Of a stretch of 64,000 bases of DNA, positions 8,512 through 16,475 are shown in pieces. The position numbers and the translations under genes are program-made. The stretch spans positions 496,001 through 560,000 of the forward strand of contig NZ_FOUX01000002.1 of NCBI RefSeq assembly GCF_900114995.1, given 5' to 3'. Within the stretch, counting starts at the first letter, position 1. Every line of letters begins with the position of its first letter. Source of the DNA: Chitinophaga sp. YR627 (GTDB taxonomy: Bacteria; Bacteroidota; Bacteroidia; Chitinophagales; Chitinophagaceae). Under the pieces are notes generated by a model that made no database searches, was not told the DNA's origin, and saw nothing but the letters and a program-made list of their open reading frames with translations.

Positions 8512-9633
8512 TTGGTACTACAGCAATACATACAGGAAATTTTGTTCAGGCAGCATATCTGTTGCCTGCCCCAACTAGGCGTGTTCAGACTGACACACAC
8601 ACCCGCTCGTTACGATGTTACCAGCAAAATGATATTACCTCCCGGAGAGATCATCACTTTTGATGAGACATTGACGAATGACGGCGGCCTGTTGGAATGG
8701 ATTTCGCAAAAGGAGCACCTGGTGCCTGCGATTGCGCAATTGAAAATGGAGAAATACCTGGAGGATTTCAGGAAAGTGCTTAAAAATGGCGAAACAATTG
8801 TCATTCCGGGTGTAGGACAACTACAGGCGAACAACGTAGGCAGGATTTCCTTTGAACAGGAACCTCCAGCCCTTACACGTGACGTGCTGCATGTAAGTCC
8901 GGTAATACGCCAGGACGCAATCCATAAAGTGACAGTAGGGAACAGAGAAATGGTGGGCAAACAGGTGGTAGACCATCTGACGGCATCTCCATCGTCTTCT
9001 TCCTCCTCATCTTCATCTTCTTCATCTCCTGCCCCCACTCCTGCTTCGGAGCCAGTCGCCGCTACGCCATCAACACCGGCATCTACCGTGGCCGCTGGCA
9101 GCACCGGTACTACAGGAACAAGCGGTAATGACTACGAATATGAATATGCGCAGGAGATCCCCTCCAAATTACGCTGGTTATGGGTGGCCATTCCTGTCGC
9201 CTGTGTAGTAACAGCTGGTATCGTATGGTATTCTGTTAATAAGAACCGTCCCCAGATCACCAGAGCCGAAAGTGCAGTGAATCCTGCTCCTGTAGAGGCA
9301 GCACCCGTTGCCGCCAGTCAGGCAAAAGCCGACAGCGCAGAAAAAGCAGCAGCTACAGCCGCAGCAGCCACGAGTGCACAGGAGATGTCTTATGATGTCA
9401 TTTTTGCTACATATAAGACCAGAAAAGGCGCTGACGATATGTTCAAAAAACAATCAAGCTGGCAGAAAGACAAACCAGTAAAATTTGTTTTACTGGCCAA
9501 CGCTGACTCCTCTTCCTTCATGGTAGCGGAGCAATTCAGGACACCAGCCGCGGATACAATAACGATAAAGGACTCTATCCAGCAAAAATACAAGCCTAAA
9601 TTCAAGGTGTTTATTCAGCCATCGCGGCCATAA
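8512..9633 (+). CDS. HU-CCDC81-like domain / transmembrane / SPOR-domain protein, TTG start
   Basis: The start is the TTG at 8512: an in-frame stop lies immediately before it (8509-8511) and the next in-frame ATG is 39 codons on, inside the conserved domain. Residues 1-~145 match the CCDC81-like HU domain typical of Bacteroidota (VLQQYIQEILFRQ, LGVFRLTHTPARYD). Then come 12 consecutive serines (161-172), a Pro/Ala/Thr linker, a transmembrane helix near 222-240 (LRWLWVAIPVACVVTAGIVW), an Ala-rich linker and a C-terminal SPOR domain (about 293-373). SPOR domains bind denuded peptidoglycan at division sites and HU folds normally bind DNA, so the protein could link nucleoid and septal wall; that is inference. 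A strong terminator follows. Confidence 0.85.
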   Translation: MVLQQYIQEILFRQHICCLPQLGVFRLTHTPARYDVTSKMILPPGEIITFDETLTNDGGLLEWISQKEHLVPAIAQLKMEKYLEDFRKVLKNGETIVIPGVGQLQANNVGRISFEQEPPALTRDVLHVSPVIRQDAIHKVTVGNREMVGKQVVDHLTASPSSSSSSSSSSSSPAPTPASEPVAATPSTPASTVAAGSTGTTGTSGNDYEYEYAQEIPSKLRWLWVAIPVACVVTAGIVWYSVNKNRPQITRAESAVNPAPVEAAPVAASQAKADSAEKAAATAAAATSAQEMSYDVIFATYKTRKGADDMFKKQSSWQKDKPVKFVLLANADSSSFMVAEQFRTPAADTITIKDSIQQKYKPKFKVFIQPSRP

Positions 9634-9660
9634 CAACAATAATAATAGACTATCATCTAT

Positions 9661-9702
9661 AAAGAAAAAGCCCGTCAGTATGAGCTGACGGGCTTTTTCT
9701 TT
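9661..9702. terminator. Strong intrinsic terminator, usable in both directions
   Basis: A perfect 18-base-pair stem (AAAGAAAAAGCCCGTCAG with its complement) closes a TATGAG loop and ends in a T-rich run. It lies 27 bases after the SPOR gene. The A/T-rich arms allow termination from either strand. Confidence 0.93.
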
Positions 9703-9788
9703 ATATGTCTTATATATAAGAATGTACTATTCACTTATCTTACCTTCCCGACTTTTACACCTCCCCCCGCCTACCAGCCAGTATATCC

Positions 9789-9993
9789 CAGAGTCTTATT
9801 GACTATTGTCAACCCTGTCACAGCGAAGGCTTTCAGATGGAGCCCCTGGCCTTAGCGCTTTGAAGTATGCCCATCCGCCTAACCGAAATTCAACAGATAT
9901 CCCCAAGCCCAACACGACCTCCCAAAGCCCCATATAGAAACTTCAAAGCGCGTCAGCCAAGGGGCCCATCTGAAACCGCAGCGTAAGACTCTG
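9789..9993. repeat. Long imperfect inverted repeat, ~205 bases, between converging genes
   Basis: The left arm (9789-9865) contains CAGAGTCTTA, TTTCAGATGG and CGCTTTGAAG in order. The right arm (9941-9993) has their complements in reverse order: CTTCAAAGCG, CCATCTGAAA and TAAGACTCTG. The arms are separated by a 75-base loop, and the left arm carries about 24 extra bases. No gene is present. The remainder of the gap to 10114 holds only a small hairpin near 10030. It could be a MITE-like or REP-like element or a structured RNA. Confidence 0.7.
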
Positions 9994-10114
9994 CCTAAAA
10001 AGTAAACAACTTTTAAAGGACAGAGACAAGGCTTCGCCTAAGCCCTGACAACAGCAGACCCTTCCTGAGAAACAATCTTCAGCCTATGTAATCGGAAATG
10101 GAGCTACAAATACA

Positions 10115-11008
10115 CTAGATCTCTTTTGACAGGATCTCCAGTCCTTCTTCAAAACTATGTGGAGCAAAACCCAGCTCTTTCACGGCCTTGTCTATGACAA
10201 AACCAGTTTTAGCAGGGCGCCTGGCAGGTTGCGTGAAGCTTTTAGCATCTACCTTTTCAAGCAACTGTGTGTTCAGTTTAAAATAACCGGCAGTCTGTAC
10301 TGCCATCTGATAAGGGGTCAGCGTTTCGCTACCTGAGATGTGGAATGTACCAGCGGCTTTTTTATCCGCTACCAGCTTACATCCGGCTGCCAGGTCCTGT
10401 ACGAGGGTTGGGGTGCGCCACTGGTCATCCACGACCTTCAGCTTTTTGCCCTGTTCCAGGTTGTTTTTCACCCAGGTGATGATGTTACTGCGTTTGGAGT
10501 CAGCTGCGATACCATATACCAGTACGGTACGTACGATAGCCCATGGCAGTTTACTGCCACGTACCATGTTTTCGGCGGCCACTTTGCTGGAGCCGTAATA
10601 ACTGATGGGGTTTACCGCATCCTCTTCTGCATAGGGTCCCTTTAAACCGTCGAATACAAAATCGGTAGACAGGAAAATGAAGAAGGTGTTATGTGCTTCG
10701 GCAGCCTTCAGCAGGTAACGGGTGGCAGCTACATTGGTATCCCAGCAGAGATCCTTGTTACGTTCGCAGTCATCTACCTGGGTCATAGCAGCAGCATGAA
10801 TGACAATGTCCGGCTGATATTTATCCAGCAGATGCTTTACGCTGGTGGAATCCCGCAGGTTGGTGGCTTCATAGATATATCCGGTCTGTTGCGGCAGACG
10901 GTTAGGTCCTCTTCCGCTGGCTATTACCTGATACCGGCTATCCTCCAAAAAAACGGGAATAAGGTGCTGGCCCAATAATCCGTTGCTTCCTGTGATTAAT
11001 ACCTTCAT
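10115..11008 (-). CDS. dTDP-4-dehydrorhamnose reductase-like sugar-nucleotide SDR
   Basis: An extended short-chain dehydrogenase of 297 residues. The NAD(P)-binding motif GSNGLLG is at residues 7-13, VIHAAAMTQVDDCE matches the RfbD family, and the active-site motif is YYGSSKVAAE, preceded by a Ser/Thr-rich FLSTDFVFDG. RfbD reduces dTDP-4-keto-rhamnose to dTDP-rhamnose. No rmlA, rmlB or rmlC is adjacent, so the exact sugar is unproven and no symbol is given. It converges with the SPOR gene. Confidence 0.85.
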   Translation of the reverse strand: MKVLITGSNGLLGQHLIPVFLEDSRYQVIASGRGPNRLPQQTGYIYEATNLRDSTSVKHLLDKYQPDIVIHAAAMTQVDDCERNKDLCWDTNVAATRYLLKAAEAHNTFFIFLSTDFVFDGLKGPYAEEDAVNPISYYGSSKVAAENMVRGSKLPWAIVRTVLVYGIAADSKRSNIITWVKNNLEQGKKLKVVDDQWRTPTLVQDLAAGCKLVADKKAAGTFHISGSETLTPYQMAVQTAGYFKLNTQLLEKVDAKSFTQPARRPAKTGFVIDKAVKELGFAPHSFEEGLEILSKEI

Positions 11009-11273
11009 GATCTATGCCTTTTACTAAAATTACGAATTCAGTTTCAAATACCGGTTACGAATTACAAGGTGATCGCAGGATTATATTGATTCCTTATCCG
11101 TAATGCTATAACCTTTAATCCATAGGCAGAACGGGGCTTTGAAGGGCTTTGACAGGTACATGTCTCCCCGACAGGCCAGATCGCCCACACGGCCATACGA
11201 TTCCCTCTTTTCCCGCAAAAAGCCGGCCGGTCATGATGATACCTCTGCCGCATTATACCAGCCTGAATGCAAA
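11009..11273. other. Intergenic stretch between prolyl oligopeptidase and the RfbD-like gene
   Basis: No gene is supported; the short frames here have no recognisable domains. It should contain the promoter of the RfbD-like gene, but I see no clear TAnnTTTG box. Confidence 0.4.
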
Positions 11274-11303
11274 GGGGCTGTCTGCCATACAGCAGACAGC
11301 CCC
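11274..11303 (-). terminator. Terminator hairpin after the prolyl oligopeptidase gene
   Basis: A perfect 12-base-pair stem, GGGGCTGTCTGC with its complement, closes a 6-base loop. It lies 26 bases beyond the stop at 11329. On the minus strand it is followed by a short T run. Confidence 0.75.
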
Positions 11304-11328
11304 GGGGACTTTATCTTATGAGTAACGC

Positions 11329-13455
11329 TTATTTAAAGCTCATACCGAGATTATACATTGTAAATGACCAAACGTCTGCAGCCTCTTCGATCAGCTTGGA
11401 AGTAGGTTTACCCGCACCGTGGCCGGCCTGGGTATCTATACGTATAAGCGTCGGGTTAGGACCTGCACTGGCAGCCTGTAAGGTTGCCGCAAATTTGAAA
11501 GAGTGCGCTGGTACCACACGGTCGTCATGGTCAGCAGTGGTGACCAGCGTCGCCGGATATTGCGTACCTGCTTTCAGGTTATGCAGCGGAGAGTATTTGA
11601 TCAGATAGTTGAACTGTTCTGGTTTAGCGCTGGTACCATATTCTGTTACCCATGCCCATCCGATGGTGAAATTCTGGAAACGCAGCATATCCATCACCCC
11701 TACTGCCGGCAGGGCTACTTTGAACAGGTCCGGACGCTGTGTCATACAGGCGCCTATCAGCAAACCTCCATTAGAGCCACCGCGGATCGCCAGTTTGGAA
11801 GGACTGGTATATTTTTCCTTTACCAGGAATTCGGCTGCGCCGATAAAGTCGTCAAATACGTTCTGTTTCCTTTCCAGCATACCGCCTTTGTGCCATGCTT
11901 CTCCGTATTCGCTGCCGCCTCTCAGACAAACGACTGCATAGATGCCTCCCTGTTCCATGAAAAACAGGTTGGAAACGCTGAATCCAGGGGTCATTGGGAT
12001 ATTGAATCCACCATAACCATAGAGCAGTACCGGGTTTTTGCCATCCTTCTTAAGTCCTTTTTTATAAGACAGGAATACAGGAACCTTGGTACCATCTTTA
12101 CTGCTGAAGAATACCTGTTTGGTTTCGTAGTCCTCCTGGTGGAATTTAACTTCCGTTTTAGCGTAGAGGGCTGACTTACCACTGGCGATATCATATTTAT
12201 AGATCGTAACCGGATTTACGAAAGAAGTGAAGGAATAGAAAAACTCCTTGTCACCGTCTTCTCCGCCAAAACCGCTGGCTGTACCGATACCCGGCAATTC
12301 GATCTGCCAATCCAGTTTACCATCATATGTATATTGCGCTACACGGGAAGCGGCGTCTTTCAGATAACTGGCGAAAAGTCTTCTCCCGGCGGTACCTACA
12401 CCCTGTAACACTTCTTTCTGCTCTGGAATGAGCAACTGGCGGCTGGAAGGGTTTTTAGGATCGATCAGCTCTACTTTATAGTTGGGAGCCCCTTCATTGG
12501 TCAGCAGGATGAGTTTATCCCCATGGCTGTCTACGATGCTGGGTTCAAACTCAAACCCTTTCACCAGCAGATTAAATCCTTTCTGGGAAGGATCCTGTAA
12601 GTCCCAGTACAGTACCTGGTTACCGGAAGTTCCTTCGCTCTGGCTCAGGATTAGGAAACGCTCATCTTCGGTTACATGTGCACCGGCATTACGCAGCGGG
12701 TGTTCTTTATCTTCAAAGATCAGCGCGTCTTCGTCCTGGGAGGTGCCCAGTTTATGGTAGTATACTTTATGGAATTCGTTCTTTTTAGACAGTTTGCTCT
12801 CTTCAGTCGGCTTGTCGTAGCGGCTGTAATAGAAACCGTCCTTTCTCCAGGAGATACCGCTGAACTTGATCCAGTCGATAGAATCCTTCAGCAATTGCTT
12901 GCTTTCCACGTCCATTACGAAGGCCTGTTGCCAGTCTGAACCGGCTTTCGCGATCTGGTAGGCGATATATTTCGCATCTTTGGAGAAGGAAATGCTACCC
13001 AGCGCGACTGTTCCGCTGGCGGAGAACTTATTCGGATCGATGAAGACTTCAGGTGTACCGTTCAGGGTTTTCTGACGGTAGAGCACGGACTGATTCTGCA
13101 GACCATCATTTTTAAAGAAGTAATAATAGTCGCCTTTTTTGAAGGGAGCGCCTATCTTGGGGTAGTTCCAGAGTTCTTCCAGTCTTTTGCGGACTGCACC
13201 ATGGAAGGGTATCTTACTAAGGTATTCGGAAGTGACAGCGTTCTGAGCCTTTACCCATTCTTTGGTCTCAGGGCTATTATCATCTTCCAGCCAACGGTAC
13301 GGGTCGGCAACGGTGGAGCCATGGTAATTGTCTGTAACGTCTGTTTTATTTGTTTTCGGATAAGTAATTCCTGACTGTTGTGCCATTACGGGTCCTGTTA
13401 TCATTAGTAAATACAATGCGGTAAAGATAGGGCGAGATGATCGACTTGTTTTCAT
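11329..13455 (-). CDS. Prolyl oligopeptidase (family S9A), secreted
   Basis: About 708 residues, with the start taken at the ATG at 13455; another ATG at 13464 adds three residues. A signal peptide ends near GPVMAQQ. An N-terminal seven-bladed propeller (YPKTNKTDVTDNYHGSTVADPYRWLEDD) precedes an alpha/beta-hydrolase domain. The catalytic triad is visible: Ser in RGGSNGGLLIG, Asp in TADHDDRVVP and His in TQAGHGAGKP. The enzyme cleaves short peptides after proline, here probably in the periplasm. It appears to be a single-gene transcript with its own terminator. Confidence 0.93.
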   Translation of the reverse strand: MKTSRSSRPIFTALYLLMITGPVMAQQSGITYPKTNKTDVTDNYHGSTVADPYRWLEDDNSPETKEWVKAQNAVTSEYLSKIPFHGAVRKRLEELWNYPKIGAPFKKGDYYYFFKNDGLQNQSVLYRQKTLNGTPEVFIDPNKFSASGTVALGSISFSKDAKYIAYQIAKAGSDWQQAFVMDVESKQLLKDSIDWIKFSGISWRKDGFYYSRYDKPTEESKLSKKNEFHKVYYHKLGTSQDEDALIFEDKEHPLRNAGAHVTEDERFLILSQSEGTSGNQVLYWDLQDPSQKGFNLLVKGFEFEPSIVDSHGDKLILLTNEGAPNYKVELIDPKNPSSRQLLIPEQKEVLQGVGTAGRRLFASYLKDAASRVAQYTYDGKLDWQIELPGIGTASGFGGEDGDKEFFYSFTSFVNPVTIYKYDIASGKSALYAKTEVKFHQEDYETKQVFFSSKDGTKVPVFLSYKKGLKKDGKNPVLLYGYGGFNIPMTPGFSVSNLFFMEQGGIYAVVCLRGGSEYGEAWHKGGMLERKQNVFDDFIGAAEFLVKEKYTSPSKLAIRGGSNGGLLIGACMTQRPDLFKVALPAVGVMDMLRFQNFTIGWAWVTEYGTSAKPEQFNYLIKYSPLHNLKAGTQYPATLVTTADHDDRVVPAHSFKFAATLQAASAGPNPTLIRIDTQAGHGAGKPTSKLIEEAADVWSFTMYNLGMSFK

Positions 13456-13790
13456 TTGAAACATTTGCGGGTTTGTATTTAAATTATATCTATGTATATT
13501 TTTTAAAAATTTTGTTGTGTTAGTTAATTAAAAATGAAAATTTCGTGTAATTCATCAGAATACTATTAGAAAGCTAGGGCAAAATGTTATTTTTGTGCGC
13601 CACTTAGATATTTCTCTGGCAATTTATGCATAAGCAGCGTGATTTTCAGGAAAAAACGTACAGGAGAAGAATGGTTATCGGGAGTGCAATATCACACGTT
13701 TGGGGTATATAAGGGTAATAGGAAGCTTAAACTAACGTCGGGGTTCCCTGAATCCAACATAAAAACGTAGAGAGGGAAATAAACATAACT
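13456..13790. promoter_or_regulatory. Divergent control region, prolyl oligopeptidase / pfkA
   Basis: The plus strand has TATTTTTG at 13588-13595, matching the Bacteroidota -7 element, with only a weak TTAG about 20 bases upstream. Used for pfkA it would give a leader of about 190 bases, in which I see no recognised riboswitch. No reliable box was found for the leftward gene. Confidence 0.45.
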
Positions 13791-14771
13791 ATGAAAAAAG
13801 TTTCTAACATCGCAGTCCTTACATCCGGTGGCGATGCGCCGGGCATGAATGCCGCTGTTCGTGCAGTCGTAAGAACCGGAATTTACCATCAGTTAAATGT
13901 GTATGGTGTTATGTATGGCTACAGGGGAATGCTGAAGAACGAGATATTTCCCTTGGAGTCCAAATCTGTGGCTAACATTATTCAGCGCGGAGGTACCATT
14001 CTGAAGACCGCCCGTTGTAAAGAATTTTACGAAGCTGAAGGAAGAGCTAAAGCCTACGAAAATCTGAAGAAACACAACATTGACGGTATCGTAGTTATTG
14101 GCGGGGACGGTTCATTCAACGGTGCTTACAAGATGAGCAAGGAGTTTGATATCCCATGTATCGGCCTCCCTGGCACTATCGATAAGGATATTGCAGGTAC
14201 CGATTTCACTATTGGTTTTGACACGGCAGTGAACACAGCTGTAGACGCGATCGATAAGATCCGCGATACTGCTGATGCGCACGACCGTTTATTTGTTATA
14301 GAGGTTATGGGCCGTGATGCTGGTTATATTGCCCTGCACAGTGGTATTTCTACTGGTGCTGAGCACATCATGACGCCGGAACACCTGATCGATGTAAAAG
14401 ACATCATCGAAGATCTCCAGACCAACGAACGCCGCAAAAAGCTGGTAAATATCATCGTAGTAGCGGAAGGTTCTATTGCCGGCGGTGCAGAAGAAGTAGC
14501 ACGCATGGTAAAATCCAGTTGCCCTCAGCTGGATACCCGCGTAACCATCCTTGGCCACATTCAGCGTGGTGGATCTCCGACCAGCCAGGACCGTGTTCTG
14601 GCCAGCCGTATGGGTTACGCAGCCGTAGAAGCACTGTTGAACGGTACTTCTAACGTAATGATAGGCATTGTAAACAACAAAATCCAATATACACCTCTGG
14701 AGCAGGCAATCAAGGCTAAAGAACACCTTGATCCGGAATGGTTAAAGATGGTTAAAATACTTGCGAGTTAA
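13791..14771 (+). CDS. pfkA: ATP-dependent 6-phosphofructokinase
   Basis: At 326 residues this is the length of bacterial PfkA. The nucleotide site GGDAPGMNAAVR is at 13-24 and GGDGSFNGA begins at 104. Glycine in GGDGS and in PGTID marks the ATP-using rather than pyrophosphate-using type. The catalytic loop reads TIDKD (129-133): the catalytic Asp131 is kept, but the usual Asn of TIDND is Lys. MGRDAGYIALHSG and GHIQRGGSPTSQDR are also present. It phosphorylates fructose 6-phosphate in glycolysis. Pyruvate kinase starts 11 bases downstream, so the two irreversible glycolytic steps are co-transcribed. Confidence 0.96.
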   Translation: MKKVSNIAVLTSGGDAPGMNAAVRAVVRTGIYHQLNVYGVMYGYRGMLKNEIFPLESKSVANIIQRGGTILKTARCKEFYEAEGRAKAYENLKKHNIDGIVVIGGDGSFNGAYKMSKEFDIPCIGLPGTIDKDIAGTDFTIGFDTAVNTAVDAIDKIRDTADAHDRLFVIEVMGRDAGYIALHSGISTGAEHIMTPEHLIDVKDIIEDLQTNERRKKLVNIIVVAEGSIAGGAEEVARMVKSSCPQLDTRVTILGHIQRGGSPTSQDRVLASRMGYAAVEALLNGTSNVMIGIVNNKIQYTPLEQAIKAKEHLDPEWLKMVKILAS

Positions 14772-14782
14772 AAAATAGAGCT

Positions 14783-16273
14783 ATGAGTACAAAAGATTTA
14801 TCACAATACGTACACAAACAGATGGATCATGCAGCTTCCCGTGCACATTCCCTGCACAAAACGAAAATAGTAGCAACCGTTGGCCCAGCCTGCGATACTT
14901 ATGAAGGATTATTAGCACTCGTACGCGCCGGCGTTAACGTGTTCCGTCTGAACTTCTCACATGGCTCTCATGAGGATAAACTGCGTATCATCCAGTATAT
15001 CCGCCAGATCAACAAAACTGAGCCTTACAATGTAGCCATCCTGGCTGACCTGCAAGGCCCTAAACTGCGTGTTGGTGAAATAGAAAACAACGCATTACCA
15101 CTGGTAGCTGGTCAGATCCTGACCTTCGTAAATGAGAAAGTGGTAGGTAATGCAGAAAAGATCTATGTATCTTACGCAGACCTGCACAAAGACGTTAAAC
15201 CAGGCCAGAAAATTCTGCTGGATGACGGTAAAATCGAAACAGTTGTAAAAGAAATTACTGCTAACGAGGAAATCAAAGCAGTAGTAAGCCTGCCAGGTGT
15301 ACTGTCTTCTAAAAAAGGCTTCAACCTGCCAGATACCAAAGTATCCCTCCCGGCTCTGACTGAGAAGGATGTGATCGACCTGGAATTCATCATCGACAAC
15401 GAATGTGACTGGGTTGCCCTGTCCTTCGTAAGACACGTAGATGACCTCCTCCTGATCCGTAAACGCCTGAAAGAACGCAATTCCAAAATGAAGGTGATCT
15501 CTAAGATCGAAAAACCTGAGGCAATTGCTAACCTGAAGGAAATCATCTGGGAAAGCGACGGCGTAATGATCGCTCGTGGTGACCTGGGTGTGGAACTGCC
15601 GGTTGAGCAGATCCCGATGATCCAGAAAGACATTATCCGTAAATGTATCCACCGTGCTAAGCCTGTAATCGTGGCTACACAGATGATGGAAAGCATGATC
15701 GACCGTACCCGTCCTAACCGTAGCGAAATCACTGACGTAGCGAACGCTGTACTGGAAGGTGCTGATGCGGTAATGCTGAGCGGTGAGACTGCAACTGGTC
15801 AATTCCCTGAGCTGGTAATCCAGACCATGAGAAAGATCATCGACGAAGTTGAAAAAGAAGACATTATCTATAACCGTAACCTGATCCCTCACCGTCACTC
15901 TCCAACCTTCCTGAGCGATGCACTGTGCTACAATGCATGTAAAATGGCGGAAGACCTGGATGCAGATGCACTGATCGGTATGACACAGAGCGGCTACACC
16001 GGCTTTATGCTGAGCAGCTACCGCCCTCGTTCTCCACTGTTCATCTACACCAAAGAGAGAACACTGGTAAATCAGCTGAGCCTCAGCTGGGGTGTACGTG
16101 CCTTCTACTATGATGGAGAAGAGAGCCTGGATGAGATCATCTCTGACCAGATCGATATCCTGAAAGAAAGAGGTTTCGTAAAACCAGGTGACGTTGTGGT
16201 AAACACTGGTAGCACGCCTGTAAAAGAGCACCTGCCAACCAACACGATCAAGATTTCTACAGTTGCTGAATAA
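14783..16273 (+). CDS. pyk: Pyruvate kinase
   Basis: This 496-residue protein has the full bacterial pyruvate kinase layout. The N-terminal barrel has KTKIVATVGPA, VFRLNFSHGSHEDK, the B-domain inserted after LADLQGPKLRVG, the active-site lysine region VISKIEKPEAI, the metal-binding MIARGDLGVELP and ATQMMESMI...RPNRSEITDVANAVLEGADAVMLSGETA. The C-terminal allosteric domain fills the last ~130 residues. It converts phosphoenolpyruvate and ADP to pyruvate and ATP. It follows pfkA by 11 bases and is followed by a strong terminator. Confidence 0.97.
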   Translation: MSTKDLSQYVHKQMDHAASRAHSLHKTKIVATVGPACDTYEGLLALVRAGVNVFRLNFSHGSHEDKLRIIQYIRQINKTEPYNVAILADLQGPKLRVGEIENNALPLVAGQILTFVNEKVVGNAEKIYVSYADLHKDVKPGQKILLDDGKIETVVKEITANEEIKAVVSLPGVLSSKKGFNLPDTKVSLPALTEKDVIDLEFIIDNECDWVALSFVRHVDDLLLIRKRLKERNSKMKVISKIEKPEAIANLKEIIWESDGVMIARGDLGVELPVEQIPMIQKDIIRKCIHRAKPVIVATQMMESMIDRTRPNRSEITDVANAVLEGADAVMLSGETATGQFPELVIQTMRKIIDEVEKEDIIYNRNLIPHRHSPTFLSDALCYNACKMAEDLDADALIGMTQSGYTGFMLSSYRPRSPLFIYTKERTLVNQLSLSWGVRAFYYDGEESLDEIISDQIDILKERGFVKPGDVVVNTGSTPVKEHLPTNTIKISTVAE

Positions 16274-16292
16274 GCAATTAAAGGAACAACAT

Positions 16293-16335
16293 AAAAAGGA
16301 AAGGCGTTCACCGATGGTGAACGCCTTTCCTTTTT
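16293..16335. terminator. Terminator of pfkA-pyk
   Basis: A perfect 20-base-pair stem closes a 3-base loop (GAT). The left arm begins AAAAAGGAAAGGCG and the right arm ends in TTTTT. It lies 20 bases after pyk and its symmetry allows bidirectional use. Confidence 0.95.
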
Positions 16336-16472
16336 AATTAAGAATTAAGAACTGAGCGTAAGCGTTTGAAGTCACAATACCGGACCATCTTTTCTACAGA
16401 CAATGCGGAAAATTGTCCGGCCTGGCTTCCGCTGCATTCAATTCTTAATCCTTAATTTTTAATTCTTAATTA
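16336..16472. repeat. ATTAAGA-heptamer inverted repeat element, copy 1
   Basis: The left arm at 16336-16354 (AATTAAGAATTAAGAA) and the right arm at 16440-16472 (TTCTTAAT units) are complementary and bracket about 85 bases. The inner right flank reads CTTCCGCTGCATTC, nearly identical to CTTCGCTGCATTC in copy 2 at 33829-33961. This shows a repeat family rather than chance AT richness. It lies between the converging pyk and TonB-receptor genes. Confidence 0.65.
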
Positions 16473-16475
16473 TTT

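Noticed and set aside
8610..9104. 164-residue minus-strand frame with an acidic run (DEEDEDEEEEDDGD)
   Set aside because: The acidic run is the antisense of the serine-tract codons in the HU/SPOR gene.
9866..9940. Possible insertion-sequence remnant in the loop of the long inverted repeat
   Set aside because: No transposase fragment in any frame and no target duplication recognisable.
15095..16231. 378-residue minus-strand frame inside pyk
   Set aside because: Antisense to a well-conserved enzyme with no domain of its own.
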